A stretch of 64,000 nt of DNA, from positions 124,001 through 188,000 of the forward strand of contig CAMVUM010000002.1 of assembly GCA_947170725.1 (NCBI GenBank), in the 5' to 3' direction. A program made the position numbers and the translations under genes. The notes beneath the pieces were generated by a model. It did not search any database and was not told the origin of the DNA. It saw only the letters and a program-made list of their open reading frames with translations. This DNA comes from an uncultured Prevotella sp. (GTDB lineage: Bacteria > Bacteroidota > Bacteroidia > Bacteroidales > Bacteroidaceae). Shown piece after piece: positions 34,901-38,212 of this stretch. Numbering within the stretch: position 1 is the first letter of the stretch; the number at the start of each line of letters is the position of its first letter.

Positions 34901-35450
34901 CTCCCTCGTTCGCAGGTGCTTGAACTGGAGGGGTGAGACCCATGACCGATGTGGGTGTACCCGCAAGCTGCGCTTGAAACTTACCCAATTTCAGTCTCTT
35001 TCGTCCCTCCGGGGTGAAGTGGTCGGTCATGCGCTTGACGCGGTCAACAGTTTCTTGCCCACGCCTCTTTGAATCCTGCACCATTTGGTTGAGTTCATAA
35101 CTCATCCGTATCTTTTCCTGCTCGGTCGGTTGCCAAGTAGGTTGTGCCGGGGCGATGGGTTGCACGTCCTGTTCGGTTGTAGGCTCAACTTGCGGAGTTT
35201 CAGCCGTAAGTGTTGTATGTGCGTTGTCCTGCGGTGTGGCGTTTTGTGCCGGGGTCACAGGTTTGGCAAAGCCGATATTGCTCTCAAACTGGTCATACGC
35301 CTCCATGTCGTAGCCGTCATTAACCAGTGCGTCATAAGCGGCTCTGCGCTTCTTGGGGTCTTGGAGGTTCTTGCGGAACTCTGCTTCTGACTCCATCGCA
35401 TAGCCGTTCTTCTTGAAGGTGTTGTATAGGTTGGTGACTTTATCTGCCAT
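16941..35450 (-). CDS. 6169-residue phage polyvalent protein (ParB-like, InPase-like, methylase, SNF2 helicase, zincin-like)
   Basis: One uninterrupted 18.5-kb frame. Approximate residue positions: N-terminal module 1-60 (LYNTFKKNGY, AAYDALVNDGYDM); hydrophobic Gly/Ala-rich segment 455-650; DdrB-like ParB domain near 1600 (VVLSGNNRTMSG); InPase-like polyvalent domain near 2100 (GTEGVDGDHIDVFLSD); N6-adenine methylase fold near 3115 (GSAGIGN) with motif IV as NVPF instead of NPPF near 3175; SNF2/DEAH helicase 3800-4480 (HEVGTGKTFT, VDEAHEY, FATGTPISN, QRNGRILRQG); zincin-like HEIVGH near 4807; a long helical tail with a hydrophobic segment near 5857. Related fusions (phage P1 DarB, conjugative polyvalent proteins) enter the new host with the DNA and protect it. 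Position among ejection-type genes and portal suggests virion packaging, but this is inference. Confidence 0.9.
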   Translation of the reverse strand: MADKVTNLYNTFKKNGYAMESEAEFRKNLQDPKKRRAAYDALVNDGYDMEAYDQFESNIGFAKPVTPAQNATPQDNAHTTLTAETPQVEPTTEQDVQPIAPAQPTWQPTEQEKIRMSYELNQMVQDSKRRGQETVDRVKRMTDHFTPEGRKRLKLGKFQAQLAGTPTSVMGLTPPVQAPANEGEQNEGGEQPKPVKSLQSPVPYGTKIVNGKRVTEWLLPDGRLTTNLIEADQAEFVARGNRLEHQFIGRMKENGLDPSKPQDVQQQAQMDMQAPIYKHVAELWQEAEEKHAADVEKSAKKHWDSYASMCGGREMRIVTTAADRYDREKSHLTRFDLQTMMDNTWERLGEAGQDQLIREFYATLSRQNPNDDPIAMHTMATQMARSLSDNAVYQYAVKKNTPKSTLEYFGRQVADMNLINSLSKGITRMGAGDKIGDLPAYEAAMGEYGKNHRVAQVGGTVVGMALDPTTWISGGVGSLGAKTATNVGGRIVASRAANGMTRQVGSRLFTSSLGGRVITGAAGGATNFATYEMMKEGERQFVYGGVLNPETLEVGDYSAGDVLKAGGHGLVMGGVTGTFSPLIGNVADKTVKATTSTAGKAGVRFGEVAVSTLAEGTVFSIPEWINGEGDAFDVWTDNIAMMAGFKAQHGLKSAPRVIAGLRPIKEPKTQAERNHNRQSFVERLRNSLDTSPTVLSVSTDEREELRRAGYGELADLFGKDKPMSEAKPTAKAEDGAIEVRAERVEAEEIADPNRKAEFDGYSTMERLMEDGRVSEATRAKMYYLLTGRMLPMSSVVGWNSITNGQDGSIIVNSMNAQGGVVTSRKFKNQQEADAEMSRIQRQAELNTIDIGEQYREAEADGKVFEAAVNAVSPGADHATIKEIYDKVKRGDNDVTESQRALAELLDEAIDRNAGAGNDVRPETLRSEIKNETGVDVDAALRKQPHDRTKEEQEAVQTYMERLYPEEFREKFNDGNTPDEPMPTPEQQEAERNYDEGRLLHGRFEEGTPEEQAEARADMDAIALRYREALEGIEDAFGTDAEARMAEIHENPWDLLTNPELTVDQQDAVLYYINSRAALDGVQDAANESADRKREAVTKAVDDRTHKDAGVVIPATMKVDDRQVYIVKGNVTMFEDGTGVDVRNSDQSVVILDPQKGEIEFTSPDQIFKIGEAVDPQTELTNALAEVEAGRNVFPTEVTEPDTTSENIPTDGNNEGENIPVVNVEEYDKGYGDAIEEAQNLSDERLDHYVDVLREGAQKQMQENGRVDDYIRGRLEALEFVQQNRAGAAVPKTEENVPNPTENAVLDAKNVSETVSTVENGQQTALQRIPLHTETGEPMFEAVDKDTAWDGLVEAVGGEKDAVDIAMAQIEQASTDLEALKKKPPTLKAPKLKGSPMAMAQAKREANEAHQRAMADYQNQLAEAEGRQSAWNGIMGVYTSRNAERRAQEEAERRARDAQAHDEAVARFEEEQRIKAEKQAEQEAIGTHSVNPKIKARWDSAPKLEGNPDAITLPDGSSIRGRYVLTEAGAASASHDVGNAYMPTEGFPIDENGQSVNDRDYERDKDAQRIVEQMAGAYDNRALQTPVIVSKDGVVLSGNNRTMSGDLAARQGTDKAYVDYLREFGAKYGFTPEQVQGMKNPRLVFVPDETLPYDATTFSRFNAQEMKSQSKPEAAVKLGKIVPDDVFNNIVGDIARYDRLSDYYGDEKAVAHALGALMQAGVINDKQMPEMRTGTALSAAGKELIENTLIGKVFQTSPDAVRQIISMPTLRQSIVMGLNEIAGNRTLAKQGYDLSKELGDAVDLVYRAKSAMPDVYTDGMPVSPFGRMQGLFDDEFGDSRVTDGATLLLADLLNSGKPSDIRKVLTSYNNEASSSANGQIDMFSGSIPTKEEILTNINEHFKNATPREQQALVDAAIAERKARAEAEAEQRGGDQAGEQAADAIQRSAEPQQPSAGTESDLTPEEQAIAARVEVSEDDWTEGDEKRPTYKRTIIIDGKHNAVQVDEPDTDGHYTGSYFEYEGKRFGDIAEIVNHIDAPAAEPTEAQKKAGNYKMKHVRIDGYDISIENEKGSIRRGKDANGTEWESEMHSDYGYIRGTEGVDGDHIDVFLSDTPEQGDVFVVDQYNPDGSFDEHKVMYGFADSKAALNAYLANYEQGWEQTRRLDVTGVSKDEFKKWIQSSKRKTKPFKEYKNVKAVDVTEVAPSTAEKVVPATQSVPYTIVPSSYTNKAGKTTPMHSLQFTTPPTYEQRKALASFAREKTDGRKSRGWCSDKDTFSEWLFRTEEDARKAGDLIGNEEAVADAQPLSREDISKAVAPASKPKKAPINRVSVEDLAESLRQKGEIKLSDHAEPIEAKSEVQITDEMEDIAKQMRDILGVDDSEIGGVHFRDPDELKPEQKRKLVMLGIDLTMRLFDQGKTDFPTVAKVMVGMVGEKIKPWIKAMYKNATIVPGYEDMQFTSDAEIDRFDIANFDKPSADALKQAEMIVAERKAKEATSQAEKEVIETRNQKRKEHDKQTEAGTAALGEKAEAVASKAESVAETSADRDELNRAAEEIDDTLDEVNEQLALLGYYEADMDDSKFHESYGYMLTAEKKAVTDATNLAKQLVNDLGLDIKVTGATTPLGRKKVKKGTAVRANLAPAGGDITIALPLQEGRELCIYIGLDPVAERGTWKRGDNLAVNDSIMYRVENPNGSGMERYGHNCYADKDVTYAKLLDLVKREAKDYLPKQEQSSAEFVKEMAERMERGESPYTVTPEVEAQLAEQRKSEAEPYDAGGYWDRHEITEPEKNGFKVGEKVWYTRNDGKGKRELATIVDFGGGADVTLDTGMAPVMYESCEWSQIEKQEPQTPQSKNIFEEAAHIAEQAKAKREAKNPAPSKKKQPEVKPEQPIGDLFSGLFDEAIDNEQKTDVQSRSGSTERERGHEPQQNEPLGKSQRNEAERTDGRGMGGRGVSHSVSDAERSGGVSRSHESAERLTPLAEGERKNSRNNHAERGTDYAPKGDEARIKANLEAIRLAQQLLESGDEATPKQMTILRKFSGWGGLGKAFKEDTYGAYNADGTTTYLRNVLTKLLGEQGFQDAIDSRRSAYYTPAEVIDTMWDIVKAMGFKGGNILEGSAGIGNILGLMPREFSDRSNIHAVEIDSTTGGILSLLYPDAKVDIQGFQDVKVRNNSIDLAITNVPFVTGLKVFDHTGDKDLSTKFHDIHDFCIAKNIRKLREGGIGIFITSSGTMDNSARLRAWITNEGNADVVGAFRMHNKTFGGTGATSDIIVVRKRVNGRVSPNAIDITDVTGVRVVEYNTGDTRKVKGQEVPIIKRMSLEFNKYFAEHPENMAGEMMFNFERGETYQPTSKALFPAKGKPQSEMLKQWASRFSDMVEEAQATESIEDTASKINEQLGEGVKEGSMVLNSQGELCMARMGEAVPLGLNKNKVKGHTKAECFKAYTAIKKALSDVLEYQSTHEDNAGLEPLLTELNHAFDSFTRTYGNLHKNTAISFLRNDVDFSSILALETYSEKGDKNGNKVVRVGKTDIFTRRVIETEKEPQPTTIKDGILASLYKNGGVDVDYIADALGKPTEEVRREIVESGLGFENPANGMMEVSYQYLSGNVREKLHIAQENNEDGRYDANITALERALPMTIPAHLIEFSIGSSWIDPKLYEDFVAEKTGIRVQLTNVGGTWFMKTPWNISNEKNRAMAVVSKLCDKTIMGHELIEAAMTNRSITVSRTTKKWDGTTETITDREATNACSTKVDEIRSEFKDWARGKMQTDPEMSALIEHTYNERFNNYVPMSIPDEFVPTHFGGQVSELHGRPFALRPHQGKAVVRGTTEPVLLAHEVGTGKTFTLITTAMEMRRLGTARKPMIVVQNATVGQFVESAKEIYPNAKVLTIEEADRTAEGRKNFYAKIKYNDWDMIVVPQSVFERIPDSEERQMAYIKNIIEEKMMVLEAMRESDDTDGRNPIVRQAEKELADREAELADITKALEEKRERKQGKKRDEKKEATTRQNAEVRAMEMLDRDVDDVENFDDMGIDAILVDEAHEYKHLGFATAMQRGVKGVDPSYSKKSQGVFLKTQAVLERNHGRNVVFATGTPISNTAAEIWTFMRYLMPADTMKEYGIYYFDDFVRNFGNISQMVEFKTSGKFDEVNRFAGYVNLPELVRIWSGVSDTVLTREAGGVSDKIPDIEGGKAQDIFLPQTRALRSVMKFVKKELQRYEDMTGKEKKENSHIPLTMYGIAKAAAVDARLVISDAEDDPNSKTNAAVRETLRSLEDSKKYKGSVAIFADNYQNKRSGFNLYEDIKAKLIKAGVPEEQIVIIKSGMTIKKKLDIFEKVNAGEIRVVMGSTFTLGTGVNIQERLHTAIHVDAPNRPMDYTQRNGRILRQGNLHKDMGIPVRVLRFGVEDSLDVTAYQRLKTKGAIADSIMNGSKMMQNSMENRVLEEEEDQFGDMTAQLSGSQYAILKNQAEREVRSLTSKLKQHEIDQIYLHNSIPKEKGFIAGAERRIKIETANLETIGKHFPDGKIDKITIGKLSFDSVEAMEDFFKEQNAKKKEAADNVQGAGEAYHSTLTVNVNGLDFVVTTDIERVVSSNGQIAFDTSTSMTLECEELSIKEDVPYMRLKEAMKIIAEDIATGARSQKLLKDAQYSLSNHTEQLSQMEARYGKEFPFSKELQVAEERLEEYTEKMREEMMEKEKKYAEIDKGVEAASNVELTDEDETPSETNGDKTKFREIDDDIDEYEAEPSTEKEARAVELAGKLNTPITLITSADEIGMLPTSRQRHAKGWITSGGEIVIVVPNNTDVADIENTVVHEIVGHDGLEAMIGPERMDEFVSEVYDHAGQGIKKKIDARADKEYSDDIDRMTRQKGGGVFAKADATVEANAKKRDGHYQREATKEYMADMAGEIGDKGFEKMSQEEQTLWGKIKAKVQQFLNKFLRGLKIAKSIRLTDKDLAYILYKAWKHKRENGVFAKAEDIAMRRKTGYDSDPATKFRDGGLGLEEAITKMKVEAAQANSDNLQAKRDAMRAIGGNLNHLRSAMARQREYDLTTVKSISDLAKTMLDAGLLDDLSKYETKRILGTINNVVGKQDVSQYVQKVMDIMVDNQLRMGANALGKLLTIKGSRVDARGIEVQGELDPEGVAVAKVVRKSTSLPKDEIDNLIADAIDRMSSTDTAIADEATIEYAGLQLARQFVENVTESKAEEKALRESIRQAKADKDAGQMDDAAYKQYVIATEDAIRQNKIERAEAYHELVEQVGGVMSESIERAKAWREAEKERVEAIHHNANSDMQGRPTDEHHKNDRIQKLVNNSAVRFLLAPLGTFDQMLRMFGQKNVRGEGYLWNRYMRGWVDATEREYTGYRDALKRLDEKVSEVYGRNMKWGDLFTIDRKFPKANVRFWDGGEPKDHELTQGNLLYIYMADKMSDGRMKLRKMGITESDIENIRNFLDPHFLELADWMQEEFLVEKRNEYNEVHKRMFGASMAAIENYFPLKILANARLEEVDVADDTTDTALPATSTGSIIKRRRNNLALDVTGANAFSVILDHLQQMERWAAFAEFNRDLNTLLSYKRFRNQVMNMSSMYGGGKTLWNNFRNVCSMAAGAYRPPIAALDKAAVNIAKGVTAAKVSFRVFTALKQFLSMPAYLSDSNPLYLAENIATPWKAWNWSMENLPLFEKRWTSRMAGDPRLLKSEMDWKAWRSKVVQLASRVGMSPNAFVDALTVSIGAHSMYQTKKKKYLRWGMNEAEADKRARQDATILFNQTQQSSEGAFLSTIQVDRSWLSVLFTVFRNSSMSYTRQQFDAIRNLSRRLQSGYEGLSEEFMAKQMRRDGIDPDTADKEAKREYRRGIVRDLARVAVFGFILQLAWNMGAYLPYLLLGDDEEEKDKMWDDIFNHTYFGSVEGLTGGDVYSAAGQMWLNGDDNWSNLTKEMPLAGDLATIYRKMGKDNVAAMNDVVNLLAQSALGVNPQSLTDAVVAVIDACGDDANSQRECALLISRVINCPQSQLDKIYFDELGASGDEASRMTPQEIAERYARYKTRRNAPLTGWAYSDEGREKQMEKHRKKSNTLAKERLGRQTDELSTPNIGQWIEEYNATKKRVSEIRKLKDTDEDAYYDQLADLEQTPEYERYEIVKSYKHDIDEATKEWLRSATPAQRDSLVRAIVSLKKSMVEELNAQQ
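26525..26740 (-). CDS. Candidate overprinted 71-residue ORF nested in the giant gene
   Basis: A complete ATG-to-TAA frame on the same strand, shifted by one base relative to the giant frame. The product has a balanced, helical, acidic composition (NRMNRWERASGMKLNELTDE; SEAEAYLDHMRAQNA) and codons of the kind used in neighbouring phage genes (CTG, GTG, ACG, GAG, AAC). The giant frame over the same bases (residues about 2904-2975) reads as a low-complexity Arg/Ser/Gly/Glu string rich in CGA codons, as expected for a linker shaped by another frame. It lies between the InPase-like part and the methylase. The function is unknown. Confidence 0.5.
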   Translation of the reverse strand: MSRKLTYNLAPALPSEKEDTNLNRMNRWERASGMKLNELTDEEWVDVVSAILCLTQSEAEAYLDHMRAQNA

Positions 35451-35462
35451 AATGTTTCATTG

Positions 35463-36632
35463 TTATGCGGTTGGACTTGGTTTTCCCCCGGTTGGACTTG
35501 GTTTCCCTGCGTAACCGCCTTTCTTCTTCTTGGTTGAGGTTCGGGTTTGCGGTTTGGATTCGGGTGTACGTTTGGTTTCGGTTGTTGTCGTTTCCTCCTC
35601 GTCCGTCTCATTCCATGTGCCGTGCTGACGTGCAAATGCTTCTGCGGCGGCTGCGGTCTTGAACTTGTGTTCTTTCCCACGCTCATCCCACGCACTGAAC
35701 TCCGACACATTTGAGCGTCCGTGTGCGGCTGCTGATGCACGGCTGTTGGCCGCTGACGCTTGGTAAGAACCCTTCCGAGCCTTTTCAGTCTCCAGTTTGG
35801 CCTGTTGCAATGCAGGGGCATTGTCGGCTTCGGCTTGCGCTGTCCGTGCTTTCTGCTCGGCTGTGTCGGCCTTTCCTGCCTGTTCCCTTTGAATATCGGG
35901 TTGCAGGGCGGCTTTCCATCCGTGGGCCTCCGCATCGCGTTCTGCTTTCTCCCTTGCCAGTTTCCTGCGTTCCTGCTCGGCTTCAATCTCACGCGCTGTC
36001 TTGGCTCGTTCATTCTCTGCATCACCGAGAGCGAGTGCAAAGCGAAGATATTTGTCAGCATTAGCCTCGCGGTCTTTCCGCGCTTTCTCAATAGCGGCAT
36101 TCTGCGCGTTCAACTGACTGCCCTTTTCATGGTTATACATATTCGGGGCATACTGCGATGTGAAATAGAGATTGCTCATAGCCATTAGGCCGTCACTGAC
36201 AGCCGAAATAATCTTGGCTGACTTCTCCCTGCGCTCACGTTTCTTGCGCTGTTCGGGAGTCTCCGGCGGCTCCAACGTGTCAAGTATGTCCTGCAAGGTC
36301 TTAATCTTGCGGTCACTTCCTGACGTGTCAGTAGGGACAGCCGTCCCTCCCTGCTGTTGAGCAGTGACCACTGGAGGATTGTCAGTGTCTGTTGATGTCG
36401 TAGCACCCGGTGTCTCAACATCGGTTGACACCTTTGCTTCGGATGGCACGGCCGTAGATTGGACAGCAGGAGCGGTTGGATCTGCGTTTACCTGCCCCGA
36501 CCACTCCTTGCTTCCCTTGGGCGCATCAGTGGATGGCGTTCCACCTCCACGTTGCTGTTGCTCATACCATTCCTGCGAACCTTTCGGAGGAGTGGTAGTA
36601 GAGCCTCGCTCTTCATATTCATTTGGCATCAT
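35463..36632 (-). CDS. Putative virion/ejection protein with coiled coil and short repeats, 389 aa
   Basis: The N-terminus is unstructured, with a repeated motif (PPKGSQEWYEQ and APKGSKEWSGQ) and Thr/Pro-rich spacers. A region at about residues 120-190 contains a short hydrophobic stretch (IISAVSDGLMAMSNLYF). A long Ala/Glu/Lys/Arg coiled coil follows to about residue 310. The C-terminus is basic and ends in the repeat GGKPSPTGGKPSPTA, mirrored by a near-exact DNA repeat at 35470-35510. It lies 12 bases from both neighbours, between the 165-residue protein and the giant gene. Composition and place recall podovirus internal ejection proteins; no direct homology is claimed. Confidence 0.6.
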   Translation of the reverse strand: MMPNEYEERGSTTTPPKGSQEWYEQQQRGGGTPSTDAPKGSKEWSGQVNADPTAPAVQSTAVPSEAKVSTDVETPGATTSTDTDNPPVVTAQQQGGTAVPTDTSGSDRKIKTLQDILDTLEPPETPEQRKKRERREKSAKIISAVSDGLMAMSNLYFTSQYAPNMYNHEKGSQLNAQNAAIEKARKDREANADKYLRFALALGDAENERAKTAREIEAEQERRKLAREKAERDAEAHGWKAALQPDIQREQAGKADTAEQKARTAQAEADNAPALQQAKLETEKARKGSYQASAANSRASAAAHGRSNVSEFSAWDERGKEHKFKTAAAAEAFARQHGTWNETDEEETTTTETKRTPESKPQTRTSTKKKKGGYAGKPSPTGGKPSPTA

Positions 36633-36644
36633 AGCGGTGTGGAT

Positions 36645-37142
36645 TTAGAAAGCACCTGCCATACCGCCCACGGATGAGGCCACACCCTGCACGGCAGAAC
36701 TGATGGCTTGTGCTTTGTTTATTTCAAGATTGTTCAGAGCATCGTCTATCTGAGCGTCTTTCTGCTGATACTGCTGTTCGATCTGGTCTTTACGCGCCTC
36801 GGCATTAACAGCTATGTTGGTCGTGGCTTGGGCAAGAGCCTCGTTGTTGGCGGCTTTGGCGGCTGCAACACTCTCCTCCGTGCCACCCATCACCGCTTGC
36901 GCCCCTGCGGCCTGCTTGTTACGATTCTTGATACTCTCCTCTGTTCGGGTGAGTATCGCCTGTGCATCGGCTCGCTGTGTAGCGTCCTCGTTATACCTGC
37001 GGTCATACCAGTCTTGATTTGCCTTTTTCTGCGCTTGCAGGTTCTTCTTCACTTTCTTCATCGCCTTGCTTGCCGAGATACCTCCGAAGATGCTCCCGAC
37101 AGCTCCAAGTGCGCCACCTGCTATGCTTCCGAATAAACCCAT
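36645..37142 (-). CDS. Small Gly/Ala-rich virion protein, possible ejection protein, 165 aa
   Basis: The protein starts with a hydrophobic Gly/Ala/Ile segment (LFGSIAGGALGAVGSIFGGI). A long charged, Gln/Ala-rich helical body follows (about 30-140), then a second Gly/Ala/Val-rich end (AVQGVASSVGGMAGAF). This amphipathic layout is shared by small podovirus ejection proteins such as those of P22 and T7, which insert into the cell envelope; the comparison is by pattern only. It is the first gene of the leftward block including the 389-residue protein, the giant polyvalent gene and the portal gene. Confidence 0.6.
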   Translation of the reverse strand: MGLFGSIAGGALGAVGSIFGGISASKAMKKVKKNLQAQKKANQDWYDRRYNEDATQRADAQAILTRTEESIKNRNKQAAGAQAVMGGTEESVAAAKAANNEALAQATTNIAVNAEARKDQIEQQYQQKDAQIDDALNNLEINKAQAISSAVQGVASSVGGMAGAF

Positions 37143-37193
37143 ATTATGTTGTTGTGTTTCAAAAGTTATAATTCGGGTGCTAAGTTAACTCCT

Positions 37194-37201
37194 TATATTT
37201 G
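37194..37201 (+). promoter_or_regulatory. -7 promoter element for the gene at 37229
   Basis: TATATTTG followed by C, an exact match to the Bacteroidetes -7 consensus, 28 bases before the ATG. No well-placed TTG -33 element is seen. Confidence 0.5.
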
Positions 37202-37228
37202 CAGTGGACTTTTAAGTTTTGTAGCACA

Positions 37229-37606
37229 ATGGCATTAGGTAAGAAAACAGGAGGGCGACAGAAAGGTACGCCCAACAAGGAAAACCCACTCAAAGGGTAT
37301 CTACGCGCTCATAGTCTTGCATACTTTGAGCCGAAACGACAACTCAACGCCAAGGGTGGCCCGATAGAGGTTGACGGAGAACCGCTCCTCAATCCCGATG
37401 GAACGCCACTTGTAGCGTCAGATTTTGAAATGGATATGATGCAACTTGCCCCCGATGACCGCGTGGCGGCTGAGTTGCGTCTGCTTGAGTTCCACACACC
37501 CAAGATGAAATCCGTTGACGTGGATATGGACATCCATGGCACAGTGCATACTATCGAGGATAGGCTGAAAGAACTTTGCGGAGAAACAGGAGAGGACGAG
37601 GATTAA
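37229..37606 (+). CDS. Terminase-small-subunit-like phage protein, 125 aa
   Basis: The N-terminus carries GKKTGGRQKGTPNK, the basic GxPKGTPNK-type motif common at the start of phage DNA-packaging and small-terminase-like proteins. The C-terminus has RVAAELRLLEFHTPKMKSVD and a very acidic end (GETGEDED). Both halves recall small terminase subunits, yet the gene lies 24 kb from the large terminase, divergent from the leftward ejection block. The ATG at 37229 was chosen over an upstream TTG that overlaps the -7 element. It could be the true small terminase, with the gene at 12346 being an extra packaging factor, or a paralogue with a regulatory role. Confidence 0.55.
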   Translation: MALGKKTGGRQKGTPNKENPLKGYLRAHSLAYFEPKRQLNAKGGPIEVDGEPLLNPDGTPLVASDFEMDMMQLAPDDRVAAELRLLEFHTPKMKSVDVDMDIHGTVHTIEDRLKELCGETGEDED

Positions 37607-37726
37607 CCACGGCCTCTCCTGCGGTCTATTTCATCTATTTTTAGACCCTGCACATTCCAACCATAGGTTTTTATTTATACATAATCCTTTATCCTTTGAG
37701 CGGCCCATCTGTGAAGATTGGTCGCT

Positions 37727-37759
37727 CATTTCACTATCCAAAATCAAACCAAAGTGTAA
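37727..37759 (+). repeat. 33-bp direct repeat, copy 1
   Basis: Identical to 37827-37859, exactly 100 bp away. It begins CATTTCACTATCC and ends CCAAAGTGTAA. Confidence 0.9.
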
Positions 37760-37826
37760 CCAAACGCAAACCAAAACTAAACCAAACAACAACCTAAAAT
37801 CAACCTATGGTTTGTAGCAACAACGA

Positions 37827-37859
37827 CATTTCACTATCCAAAATCAAACCAAAGTGTAA
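37827..37859 (+). repeat. 33-bp direct repeat, copy 2
   Basis: Perfect second copy of 37727-37759, starting exactly 100 bp later. Confidence 0.9.
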
Positions 37860-37903
37860 GGTTCACGCGTGCGCGTAAGGATAATCCTATACGGATAAAG
37901 GAC

Positions 37904-37929
37904 GTATTATATTAAGTCGAATATAATAC
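37904..37929. repeat. AT-rich perfect inverted repeat
   Basis: GTATTATATT (37904-37913) and AATATAATAC (37920-37929) are perfect inverted repeats with a 6-base spacer. It may be an operator or an unwinding element; it lies between two ACGGATAAAGGA copies. Confidence 0.7.
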
Positions 37930-37942
37930 TACGGATAAAGGA

Positions 37943-37967
37943 AGAAAAACTTAACCGAAGTTTTTCT
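37943..37967. terminator. Hairpin, possible terminator
   Basis: AGAAAAACTT (37943-37952) and AAGTTTTTCT (37958-37967) form a perfect 10-bp stem with a 5-base loop. T-rich on either strand, so it may stop transcription from both sides. Confidence 0.45.
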
Positions 37968-38119
37968 ATGGAGATGGAGTATAATGCGCTTCGCGCTTCC
38001 GACAACGACGACATTAAAAATATTTTTTGAAATTTTTTCTCTTCAGGTTGACGCGCTCCAAACGTCCGCCTCAGACGCGACAAATGAGAAAAAGAAAAAG
38101 TTGCGCGAAAAAGAAAAAA

Positions 38120-38149
38120 CACCCGGCTCTGAAAAATCAAAGTCGGGTG
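38120..38149 (-). terminator. Rho-independent terminator of the integrase gene
   Basis: On the minus strand a 9-bp stem (CACCCGACT with AGCCGGGTG, one G-T pair) is followed by TTTTTTCTTTTT. It lies 63 bases after the integrase stop. Confidence 0.85.
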
Positions 38150-38212
38150 GAACGATTTTTAATAAAAGAGGGGCCGCGAAATTTTGGTCACAACATTAGT
38201 GTCGGGAGCAAA

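Larger units (their letters stand above)
37607..38119. other. Gene-free repeat-rich control region
   Basis: About 500 bases with no convincing gene. It holds the 33-bp direct repeat pair, a run of AACCAAA-type repeats (about 37745-37800) and the palindromic pair AACCATAGGTT / AACCTATGGTT (about 37660 and 37802). ACGGATAAAGGA occurs twice (about 37891 and 37931), with its core inverted near 37685. Two inverted repeats follow at 37904-37929 and 37943-37967. This density fits an origin, regulatory or recombination control region. Confidence 0.55.

Noticed and set aside
35255..36100. 281-residue frame overlapping the 389-residue protein and the giant gene start
   Set aside because: Arg/Pro/Gln-rich antisense-like composition; the other frame has ordinary codon choice and tight gene spacing.
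37984..38199. Small plus-strand frame near the integrase
   Set aside because: Runs through the integrase terminator; low-complexity Lys/Thr/Ser composition.
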